Of a stretch of DNA of 64,000 nucleotides, positions 43,058 through 51,701 are shown in pieces (position 1 is the first letter of the stretch; the number at the start of each line of letters is the position of its first letter). The stretch is taken from contig NC_070565.1 in assembly GCF_026914185.1 (NCBI RefSeq), positions 2,294,001-2,358,000 on the forward strand, read 5' to 3'. Made by a program: the position numbers and the translations under genes. The DNA is from Puccinia triticina (Eukaryota; Basidiomycota; Pucciniomycetes; Pucciniales; Pucciniaceae). The notes under the pieces are model-generated. The model was not told the origin of the DNA, did not search any database, and saw only the letters and a list, made by a program, of their open reading frames with translations.

Positions 43058-43950
43058 TGTATGGGCCATTGAGCAGAGGGAAGCCCCTGCTTGATGGCTG
43101 ATGTGTATGGGCCATCAAGCAGAGGCAAGCCCCTGCTTGATGGCCGGTATGTATGGGCCATTGAGCAGAGCAAAGCCCCTGCTCAATGGCCGGTATGTAT
43201 GGGCCATTGAGCAGAGCAAAGCCCCTGCTTGATGGCCGGTATGTATGGGCCATCGAGCAGAGGCAAGCCCCTGCTTGATGGCCGGTATGTATGGGCCATT
43301 GAGCAGAGCGAAGCCCCTGCTCAATGGCCGGTGTGTATGGGCCATTGAGCAGAGGGAAGCCCCTGCTCGATGGCCGGTGTGTATGGGCCATCGAGCAGAG
43401 AGAAGCCCCTGCTTGATGGCCGGTATGTATGGGCCATCAAGCAGAGGGAAGCCCTTGCTCAATGGCCATTGAGCAGAGGCAAGCCCCTGCTTGATGGCTG
43501 GTATGTATGGGCCATCGAGCAGAGCAAAGCCCCTGCTCAATGGCCGGTGTGTATGGGCCATTGAGCAGAGGCAAGCCCCTGCTTGATGGCCGGTGTGTAT
43601 GGGCCATCGAGCAGATCAAAGCCCCTGCTTGATGGCCGGTATGTATGGGCCATCAAGCAGAGGGGCAAGCCCCTGCTCAATGGCCGGTGTGTATGGGCCA
43701 TCAAGCAGAGGGAAGCCCCTGCTGGATGGCCGGTGTGTATGGGCCATCGAGTAGAGCGAAGCCCCTGCTCAATTGCTGGTGTGTATGGGCCATCGAGCAG
43801 AGGGAAGCCCCTGCTTGATGGCCGGTGTGTATGGGCCATTGAGCAGAGGCAAGCCTCCCTGGATCCCTGGATCACTGGATGGTGGACATGTGTACCGGTC
43901 ATCAAGCAAAGTCCCGCTGGATGGCCAGTATGTACGGGCCATCAAGTGGT
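43058..43950. repeat. 46-bp palindromic satellite
   Basis: About 18 units of GGCCGGTATGTATGGGCCAT, CGAGCAGAGG, CAAGCCCCTGCTTGAT repeat at a 46-bp spacing. Each unit folds: GGCCATCAAGCAGAGG pairs with CCCCTGCTTGATGGCC around a CAAG-like loop, with a GTATGTAT linker. Copies vary at the same stem sites (CATTGAG, CATCAAG or CATCGAG). Long frames on both strands (for example 43115-43561 minus) are repeat artefacts. The design matches the 44-bp array at 14-22 kb, though the stem sequence differs. Confidence 0.9.
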
Positions 43951-45680
43951 TTCAATGGCAATGGCCATAGTCAAAAGAGATCCGTCTCAAGGTGTAAATG
44001 CATATCCTTGCAACTGAAGCTGAACAAAAGTCTGAACTCCAACTTTGGAGCTCAGGAGTTCAGCAATGTTGGTGGATGAGCTGACTCAATCTTACTCACC
44101 GGTGCGCAAATGAGTAGAACAAAATGTTGCACAGAGTCATGCTGAAAATGCGGCAGAGTCTCAGCCTGTGTTCCTTCATGTCACCTGCCCCCAGTTGACA
44201 TGAATTTTTTCCTGGTGGATTCCTCCCTAGAAGATTTTATGTGTGTATCATCTGTGTTGTGAACTTGTGAGGAGCCCTCCCAGCAAGTGAGCTGGTACAT
44301 GTACCAAGCTGGCTAGGATGAATGGTCATTGCAGTCCCTTGCCGGTTGGCTGACATATTGGACCACACCCCAGCAAAGTGACCACCTCTATTAACTTCCA
44401 GCTATTCCCTTCCAGACGCTCTTGGAGAGCACAGAGACATGGGAGAAATTAATAATCTTTGTCAAATTAGAAAGAAGAAAAAAATGGTGTTGATTTTCCA
44501 GATTTTGTTGGCTTGATTTCCCATATGGGAGAATGCCTAATTTTGTGAGTGATACCTTGCAGCATACTCAAAACTGAGCAGTGATGACCCTATGCACTAC
44601 AATTTCTTTATGAACAATTCAGAATGAGTTATTATAATCAGGTGCAGGCCCAGCTACAAATTGGTGTACCACTTTTTTCTGAGAGCCTTCAGGCCTGCTA
44701 ACCAAAAAAGTTGCAAAACCACAATGAGAGTGCTTCCTGAATGCTAAAATCTAAAATTAACATCACAAGTTTTCACTCCAATGAATATGGGAGTGAAAAC
44801 CTATTTTAATACATACTTGCACGCACTCCAAGCAACTCCTCCAGATCAACCAAGTGCTGCTTTTACCCTTGGACATCCTGCCTCCCCCCTACGGAAAACC
44901 TTCCAACATGCTCTGCAACAAGCTGCTCACCTCCATGCTTTTCAACTCCACTGTTCACCTCCAAGCTCCTCAACTACGCTGTAATGATAGTAACAATTGT
45001 CCCAGTGACAGATAATCACACTCTTTTGGAGTGCACAGTGGTCCACACTCCAAAAAAATGGAGTGGGTGGAACTTCACTCCAAAGTTGGGCTGCCCAATT
45101 TTTTGCTCCACTTATTTTGGAGTGCACAAGTTTTCACTGCAAAAAACATTTGAGTGAAATTCTGAACACTCCAATTTAGCCGACTTTTTGGAGTGAACCT
45201 TTTTTCACTCCAAAATTTATTGGAGTAGACAAAAGTTCACTCCCTTTTTGGAGTGCATGTAGTAAAGGTTTGGAGTACATAAAGCCCGGCCCCTTTTAGT
45301 AGCTGTCCTTAGTAGGACACCTGCAAAAATGAACCCACATTAGCACACACCTTTCCTGGGGTATGCTAATAACATGAAGATAATTATGCTTCTAAAGAGT
45401 TTTTTCTTCACACTGCAAAATATTGGGACCCTTGGGGGACCCAGTGAGGAGTTATGATTTTTCTCCTCATTTTTCACAAAATCAGTTTCTTGACCACCAA
45501 AATATTATGAGAAATCCAAATTCAGACTCCCAAAAAATACTGGGACCAATTTTTGCTTTTTGTGACCAGAGGTGGATGTAAGAATCTGGTCCTCTTGATG
45601 TCCACTACTTTTGGGAGTTGAGAATTTGATTTTTGGGAGTCAATTAATCAAGCCTCAAGACTAGGAGACAAGTCAGCTCC
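43951..45680. other. No gene; cluster of CACTCCAA/TTGGAGTG motifs
   Basis: 44770-45280 contains a dense cluster of CACTCCAA words and their reverse complement TTGGAGTG in mixed orientation. Examples are CACTCCAATGAATATGGGAG, TTTTGGAGTGCACAG and TTGGAGTGAACC...TTCACTCCAAAA. They form several overlapping hairpins. The remainder shows nothing supportable. 44300-44322 has a small palindrome (AGCTGGTACATGTACCAAGC). Confidence 0.55.
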
Positions 45681-45976
45681 TAGAGAATGACATTTGGTAC
45701 TAAAGCACCTGTTGGCACCTGGTTACCTGCTAGTTTTTCCCCAAAAATTAGTACCTCACACCACACCAGGCACTGCTTGGCAGGTATAAGGGGGGGGTGA
45801 GCAGTACCCGTCTTGGTACCTGTGGGTGGTAACCGGGTACCACACCACTTTTGAGCCAAAAATAAGTACTTATTACCACACCCAACACCACTGGGGGTGC
45901 GCGGCGGTGCAAGGGGTACCTGCCAAGCGGTGCAGGGTACCCCCAGGGCCAACAGGTACCATATTTTTCATCTCTA
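45681..45976. mobile_element. hAT-type MITE C (no internal array)
   Basis: The termini are TAGAGAATGACATTTGGTAC and, in reverse complement, TAGAGATGAAAAATATGGTA. The flanking 8-mers TCAGCTCC and GCGGCTCT agree at five positions, an eroded duplication. Both halves align with the outer parts of MITE A (for example CCTGCTAGTTTTT and GGGGTACCTGCCAAGCGGTG). At 296 bp it looks like the same MITE without the minisatellite. Confidence 0.75.
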
Positions 45977-47301
45977 GCGGCTCTGATGCTAGCCTGCTGC
46001 ACTCTCAAAATTCAAGCAGAAATGTCTCCTGGACAGATCAACCTGGACCTCACACAATGTGTAAATAACCAATCTTTGGAGGTTTTTCTGAAATTGAGTA
46101 CCACATATACAGGCACAACTGAAATAACACTCCAAAACAACCATTTACATTTTTAGAAATTTGGCAAGATGTACAGGAGTGGGTGTCTCCTGGCAATCAG
46201 AGAAACTTCTCCATTTTTTAAAAATTTGTTCATAAGGGCCTTAAAATTGGCTCTGAAGTTTTATTTTTATCCTATTGTGAACCCCCCTATTGCCCCAACT
46301 TTGCATCCTAACAGTTTACTGGGCTGGAGGCTGAATTCGGTGGACCCAAAGGAATTCTTGGATTTAACTCCCAAGCTCCTCAAATCCCAGCCTCACTGTA
46401 CTCGCTGTCTTGACAACAACCAACGCCACCGCTGCGGCCCTATCTACTGCACCACACCACCCTGGCAACTGCTGCCGCATCCTCTGCAATACTCATCTGG
46501 TTGCTTGTTACTGCTGGACTATGTACAACAATTGGGTATGTTGATGACCAGTTTTCCTTGGCCACAGGAGCAGTCCGTGTCACCAATATGTACATCAATA
46601 CATAAGTTGCAACCAATCTAAACAAGGTCACTTTCACGCCAGTCAAGTGAATTGTTGTCAATGATGTTTTCCGGCTTGTATTGGTGAGCCAACACTTCTC
46701 ACTATTGATCTCAAAATCTTGTTGAGCCCGCCAAGTTTTCAAGGCATGCTGACCAGCTAATTGAGTTATTTTTTTTTTTCAAAAAAACCATGTGCTAACG
46801 GCGTCTATCTGCACAGGGCTAACCCAAAAAATGGAAGGAGAAAGCAGCATTGTTTGATCAAAATATGCTGGAGCTACTTATTCTTCCTATCCCTGCACTC
46901 AACTTTCCAGATGATACCTTGCTTTGCCTAGCCAGATATCCTGTCAGGGTGATCCAGGGCTCTTGCATAACGTTTTCCAGGTCATCAACTTCCATCCTCA
47001 AATCAAGCATGACATGAACAAGCCAATGTGTTTTTTTCAAGCTTCTACATAGTGAGTATACCAAGGCTCACTGCACTCTTCAATAAGTTAAAAATACTTA
47101 CCTTTTTCTGCTTATTGCGCTTGTTGTTGCCATCAAGACAATCCCACCTCCACGCGGAATTGCTGCCCTTGAAAAACAACAGGGAATCAATCTTGAAGGA
47201 TTGGTCAAAAAAACTCGATTCTGGATGAGGTTTGCCGTCAGTCAGTGCGGTTTCAGGCCCAGGCTCGCCAGCGCCGTTTGGGAGCTTTGGGTAAGCCAGT
47301 A
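45977..47301. other. No gene recognised
   Basis: Short frames only. ATTGTGAACCCCCCTA at about 46274-46289 equals one terminus of the small MITE at 62879-63023, but I could not find its partner. No other structure noted. Confidence 0.4.
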
Positions 47302-48133
47302 TGGAGCTCCGCTTGGTGCTAGGCTGGCGGCAGCGCTGGGAGGGGAATGGTGCTCTGGGAGCTGCCCTCGCAATCGGGTCCGGATGAGTCGTGAGATTCG
47401 AATGGATAGCTAGTGTGGAAGTGGTTTTTGGGGAAGTTCTCCGGGGTTTAGATCCTTGGCAGCAGTTGTGTTTTGCTGGGAAATGGATGAGGGAAAAGAT
47501 TCTTGATGGGCTTGCTGGACTTGGGGACTCAGGACTCAGGATTCAGGAGAAAACAGATTGATTTTCTATTGATAGCCTCCCAATTTTGGATCAGATTGAG
47601 TGCTATGGTCCCCCATCCTCCAAGTTCGCCTGGAACTTGGATTCCTGGAGACCTGTCACAGATCAGTCATCATCTCCTTGTGCGCCATGCGCGCGCACCC
47701 ACTGCAAACAACAACAAGACAAAGAAAAGAAAGGACAACACAAGACAAAAAGAAACATAAACCTGGAAAACCAATGAGACAAAAGATAACTAGAAGCTGA
47801 GAGATGGAAGGAGAGAGGGAAACAGAAAAGGATTGATCAACCTATAACAGTCACACTAGAAATAAACCCACAGAAACAAAACTTCTGTGTTAGGACCAAG
47901 AAATGTGAGAGTTGGCTTGAGTGACAGGAAAAGATGAATAAGGAAATTAGGAGGGGGGGAAAAAGGGAAAGAAAAAGGAAGGAGGGAAGAGGAGGGAACA
48001 GGAGAGAGAGGAAAATTGGAAATAGGGAACTGGAACTTGAGGGCCTTGAAACTATAAACCTAGAGACTGATGCCGGTGAGAGCAGAAACTGAGAAGCTGA
48101 GAACTGAGCTTGACCACCGTATTGGCCACCACA
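47302..48133 (-). repeat. 3' LTR of Gypsy-2
   Basis: In sense orientation it starts TGTGGTGGCCAATACGG and ends GCGGAGCTCCA. It is clearly homologous to 60345-61180, with small indels such as the extra GGACTCAGGATTC block near 47525. Confidence 0.85.
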
Positions 48134-48240
48134 TCCACCCACAACTTACAGTCTGTCCCTAGACTGCGCCGCTTCCCACTGCAACCTCGAAATACCGCGC
48201 TAGAGAAAAAAGAACAAACACAGGCGGGGTCCCGCGGATG

Positions 48241-48327
48241 GCTCACAAATGTGGCATAATGTAGAGCTTACAACAATTGTGGTAGTAGATACCCAAGGTG
48301 CATACTAAGGAGGGGGAACTTACTTTG
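48241..48327 (-). promoter_or_regulatory. ORF-boundary cassette c (Gypsy-2, after integrase)
   Basis: The sense strand runs CAAAGTAAGTTCCCCCTCC ... GGGTATCTACTACC ... CCACATTTGTGAGC. It lies between the integrase end and the 3' LTR. Confidence 0.55.
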
Positions 48328-48491
48328 AGTCCTCAATGCCCCCACAAGGAAAATACTCCTTGAACTGATCCGCCGCGAACCGGTGCTTCAATTTGGTGCC
48401 ATCAAGCTCAGCCAGGACATAAGAGCTGCCCTGCACCTGCTTGAAGATCTGATAGGGCCCGTTCCATTTGTGAGCAAAAAGCTGGCCCCAT

Positions 48492-48603
48492 CACCAGGAA
48501 AAAACAATGATCAATTTTCTGCAAGTGACATAGCAAAGTACAAAGGGGTCTTTGTAATTTTTTGTGTCACTTGTAGGCAAGTGATCATTGTTTTTTCCTG
48601 GTG
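48492..48603. mobile_element. 112-bp hairpin MITE with 3-bp duplication
   Basis: The perfect terminal inverted repeat CACCAGGAAAAAACAATGAT is paired with ATCATTGTTTTTTCCTGGTG. An inner AAGTGACA/TGTCACTT pair extends the hairpin. CAT flanks both ends (48489-48491 and 48604-48606). It lies within the Gypsy-2 integrase tail. A related fragment (ACCAGGAAAAAAAGTAGTCACTTG) is at 61569-61592. Confidence 0.8.
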
Positions 48604-48606
48604 CAT

Positions 48607-49200
48607 TGGACCTCGAGCAACTGGTTATAGGCAAGAACCAAAGTGCCAGGTTTGAGGGAACCGCGTACTTGACTAGGGTTCCTGTCTTGCCAATAGCGGA
48701 TAGTGTCCGCTCGAGATTTCATCATTTGCTGATGCACGAGTTGTTGAGAGTCTTCACTGCACTCAAGTTGGAGTTCACGTTCCGCCAGCAAGTCAGAGGT
48801 ACTGCGGACCTCCACCCAATCAACCCCAAGGAAAGACTTAATATCCAGGTCAATGTGGAGGGTGGCACGCTGTCCAAAAACCAACTCAGGCACTGCCGAA
48901 TTCTGAGCCACCGTCTGTCAAGTAAGCGCGCGCTAGACCATATTGCATGGTCCAGTGCTTGTGCAGAAAAGCTGCGACAGCCTCGGAAGTTATATTGTTG
49001 AGAAATTTAGCCTCAACCCATCCTGAGAAGTCGTCACAAGCGACAATAAGATACTTTGCCCCACTAGCCTTGACATGAAAAACGTCCATGAAGACTCGCC
49101 CAAATAGTGTGTTTTGCCTGTTGGATAGCGTATCTCCATCGGCCGCTTCAAGTCCCTCTTCTGACATGCCTCACAACTTCAACACCACGATTGAACCATT
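48607..49200 (-). pseudogene. Gypsy-2 integrase core with internal deletion
   Basis: FMDVFHVKASGAKYLIVACD gives the first catalytic Asp and ARAYLTDGGSEFGSA the second (48886-49167). The next ~75 residues present in Gypsy-1, including the segment with the catalytic Glu, are missing: sequence jumps to VPELVFGQRATLHIDLDIKS in another frame. The integrase therefore lacks its third acidic residue. Confidence 0.75.
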
Positions 49201-49238
49201 TTCTTCAGTGACGGCCACCAAAACCACTTGGCAATCCG

Positions 49239-49835
49239 TCAATAAGTTTCAGCTGTACCCTGGTGACCAAGATCTTTGTGCAGACGGCGCAGAATGTTGT
49301 CCTGCTTGCTTGGAATAGTGACCACGATCCTTGGGAGAGGGCTGCCCCTCTTCATGAGCCGCCCTGCCTGAACAAAAAAGTCTGATGCCCTTCTCCGGAG
49401 TGCGCCCAAATCCTTCGGTTCCATTTTGGACGGAGGGACCAAGGTCATAAGATACTGCTCCATCTGCCGCCAGAATCCTTCCTGGAGCCCGGAGTAACCC
49501 TCTTTGTCAAATGTGAAGCACAAGTGTAGCGGCCTGACGTGTGGGGATTCTTGGTCAAAGTCTGAGGTAGGCGGATCCGACTTGCTGTCCCATTGAGGAC
49601 ACCGAGAGAGCCCGTCTGGCATCGTGAAACTCTTGCCCGCTCTGTGCACTACTGTAAACAAGACCCAATGTGTCATTGGCGCGTTGGGTAAGCTGGGTGA
49701 ATTGATCATTTGCACAAGAGACTGAGCATTGACCTGAAGCTCAAAAAACTGCCCCCAAAGAATTGTTTGTAACTTCTGAAGAATGCGAGCAACACCACAC
49801 AGCTCAAGTTTTGGTTGCAAATAACGGGACTCCAC
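49239..49835 (-). pseudogene. Gypsy-2 RNase H tail and integrase zinc domain
   Basis: An open frame reads MESRYLQPKLELCGVARILQ, KSFTMPDGLSRCPQWDS, LPRIVVTIPSKQDNILRRLH and KDLGHQGTAETY. It links RNase H to the first half of the H2C2 zinc domain. It is highly similar in order to Gypsy-1 27574-28300. Confidence 0.75.
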
Positions 49836-50310
49836 GTCCGAGAACAGCAGGGATTTGTACAGAGCGGGTTGATCTCTTCCAGCGGAATCGACCTGAGTAA
49901 GAACCGCCCCATGGCATGGGAACTAGAGTCCACTGCCAGCTTGAGTAGGCCTGCTTTGGGCCCATAGTTGATTTTTGCTAGAACGATGTCCCTTCTAACC
50001 AGGGTCTTAAGCTTCACAAAAGCCCCCTTGCACTTGTCCGTCCAGACAAAATCAGTGTCCTTGCAAGTTGGGGGACAAAGCAGAACACAAATCTGTGATA
50101 GCGCCGGAACAATTGTCAATAAATACCCCTGCATGGTCCGGTATTTCGTCCTGAAGAACCCATACCATTTGGGCTTGATACACGGCCACCAAATTGGTGG
50201 CTCCATGCGGTAGACGGGTGAGCTGAAACCTCCCCAGAGGAGTATCAAAAGTGGTCAACGGCCGTGAAATAGGATTGAGGGCGCGCTCGTCGCAGCCCCC
50301 CAAGATGTCT
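49706..50310 (-). pseudogene. Gypsy-2 RT, C-terminal part
   Basis: NPISRPLTTFDTPLGRFQLT and MVWVLQDEIPDHAGVFID are readable down from 50310. The palm motif reads FIDNCSG: the second Asp of the pair is Asn, and a short deletion and frameshift follow at about 50115. DFVWTDKCKGAFVKLKTLV and the RNase H start (KLAVDSSSHAMG) continue in another frame. It is separated from the N-terminal RT (56296-56982) by the chromovirus. Confidence 0.75.
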
Positions 50311-50315
50311 CCCAG

Positions 50316-50502
50316 TGTTATGAGCTGCACGCGCGCCGTACGCTATGTCACGCCTGGGACATGTTGTAGTTAGTACATGTCACAGCTCTCCACCCTAAGG
50401 GGGAGCGGAGGAGAGATCCCCAAACTCTCCTCATCTAGCAATCTACATAGTTTGCCGCTAGAGGCACGACCCGGTCCTTCTCCCTTAGAGCTGATCCTAA
50501 CA
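50316..50502 (+). repeat. 5' LTR of the chromovirus
   Basis: 187 bp, TGTTATGAGC to CCTAACA. ATCTAGCAAT at 50433-50442 is complementary to the PBS region at 50504-50513. No TATA box is seen inside; TATAAATAAGG lies just downstream at 50519-50529. Confidence 0.93.
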
Positions 50503-50503
50503 T

Positions 50504-50513
50504 ATTGCTAGAT
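50504..50513 (+). promoter_or_regulatory. Self-priming primer-binding site
   Basis: ATTGCTAGAT starts one base after the LTR and is the exact reverse complement of ATCTAGCAAT within the LTR (50433-50442). In the Tf1/sushi group the 5' end of the mRNA folds back onto the PBS and primes minus-strand synthesis, instead of a tRNA. No tRNA-like TGG PBS follows this LTR. If correct, transcription begins at or near 50433. Confidence 0.7.
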
Positions 50514-50656
50514 CCCATTATAAATAAGGAACAAGGACCGACTAGAACCGAAAACCGAACCAGAAACCGAACCAGAAGAGACCGACTCGCTGGACCCAGA
50601 CAGAACCAACCGAACAGACACGAACCAAGAAACCAACCTGAACCCCTGTAATCAAG

Positions 50657-51679
50657 ATGGACGCCGCCGCCGTCGCCGCACTACAACAACAACTGGCCGA
50701 CTTGATGGCCGTCGTCAATGAAGAACGCGGCCTCCGTCAACGAGCCGAAGCCGCCAGACAAGAGGCCGAGAACGCCCGCCAAGCAGCCGAAGCCGCCCGC
50801 CAGCAAGCCGAGAACGCCCAACCTCCTCCGGACGCCCAGGCAGCAGCCAACATACCAGGAGCCCAGCAACCTATTCGAGCGCCGAAGATCGGCGTGCCAG
50901 ACAAATACGACGGCTCTCGTGGCGTTAAAGCGGAGGTCTATGCGAGCCAAGTCAGCCTGTACATCCTTGCGAACGTTGCCGCCTTTCCGGACGACAGGTC
51001 GAGGATCATCTTTGCGCTCTCGTATCTGACTGGACAGGCGAGTAGTTGGGCTCAACCTTGGATGCACAAGATTTGCGACAACCAAGCGGCCACCTACGCC
51101 AAATTCACGGCGGCGTTTGAGAGCATGTTCTACGACACCGAGAAGCAAAGCAAGGCCGAACGATCCCTACGACACTTGAAGCAGACCAAAACGGTGGGCC
51201 ACTACACCCACCAATTCCTCCTCTATGCTCACGACACGGGATGGGAACCGCGAACCCTGGTCGGCCTCTACACCCAGGGCCTAAAAAAGGAAGTCCGGGT
51301 GGCCCTGGTCCTGTCCCGCACTCAGTTCGATACCCTGGCTGCGGTTTCAAACTTGGCGCTCAAGATCGATAACGAGTTGAATGGGGTCGAGTCCAACAAC
51401 GTCCCCTCGACCTCGGCAGCGGACCCGGATGCGATGGACATTTCGGCGATACGAGGTCAATTGTCCGAATCCGAGAGGAGCCGTATGATGAGAGAGGGCT
51501 TGTGCTTTCGATGCGGGAAGCAAGGACATCGATCACGCGAGTGCCCGGACAAGGGCAAAGGGAAGGGAGCGGTACGAGTGGCCGCAATGGAGGAACTGGA
51601 CCAGTGGAGGAGCGGAGCGAAGCGGTTTGGAGAGGAGGGCACTGCGGAGGGGTCAAAAAAAGGCGGAGCTCGGGACTGA
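50657..51679 (+). CDS. Chromovirus Gag
   Basis: Gag is the structural protein forming the cytoplasmic virus-like particle. The 340-codon ORF starts at ATG 50657 (MDAAAVAALQQQLADLM). Residues 5-57 form an Ala/Gln/Arg-rich coiled coil with QAAEAARQQAEN repeats. Residues about 80-215 are the retrotransposon Gag domain (IFALSYLTGQASSWAQPWM; LRHLKQTKTVGHYTHQF). Residues 283-296 are a CCHC zinc knuckle (CFRCGKQGHRSREC) for RNA packaging. The stop at 51677-51679 lies in the loop of the frameshift stem. Gag is intact. Confidence 0.92.
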   Translation: MDAAAVAALQQQLADLMAVVNEERGLRQRAEAARQEAENARQAAEAARQQAENAQPPPDAQAAANIPGAQQPIRAPKIGVPDKYDGSRGVKAEVYASQVSLYILANVAAFPDDRSRIIFALSYLTGQASSWAQPWMHKICDNQAATYAKFTAAFESMFYDTEKQSKAERSLRHLKQTKTVGHYTHQFLLYAHDTGWEPRTLVGLYTQGLKKEVRVALVLSRTQFDTLAAVSNLALKIDNELNGVESNNVPSTSAADPDAMDISAIRGQLSESERSRMMREGLCFRCGKQGHRSRECPDKGKGKGAVRVAAMEELDQWRSGAKRFGEEGTAEGSKKGGARD

Positions 51680-51701
51680 TGGGTATGCCCCTCCCGAGCT
51701 C
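51655..51701 (+). promoter_or_regulatory. Programmed -1 ribosomal frameshift signal at gag/pol
   Basis: In the gag frame the heptamer A AAA AAA (51655-51661, codons 333-335 TCA AAA AAA) is followed by a 4-nt spacer. A perfect 10-bp stem comes next: GAGCTCGGGA (51666-51675) with TCCCGAGCTC (51692-51701), with a 16-nt loop containing the gag stop. A -1 shift enters the long pol frame (RRSSGLMGMPLPSSN). Slippery heptamer, spacer and stem fit the standard -1 model, though the spacer is on the short side. Confidence 0.8.

Noticed and set aside
43115..43905. Long open frames on both strands across the 46-bp array
   Set aside because: They are products of a palindromic tandem repeat, with near-identical frames on both strands. 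There is no independent coding signal.
43058..43950. CRISPR-like array
   Set aside because: Units are contiguous with no unique spacers, each unit is itself a hairpin, and the genome is eukaryotic.
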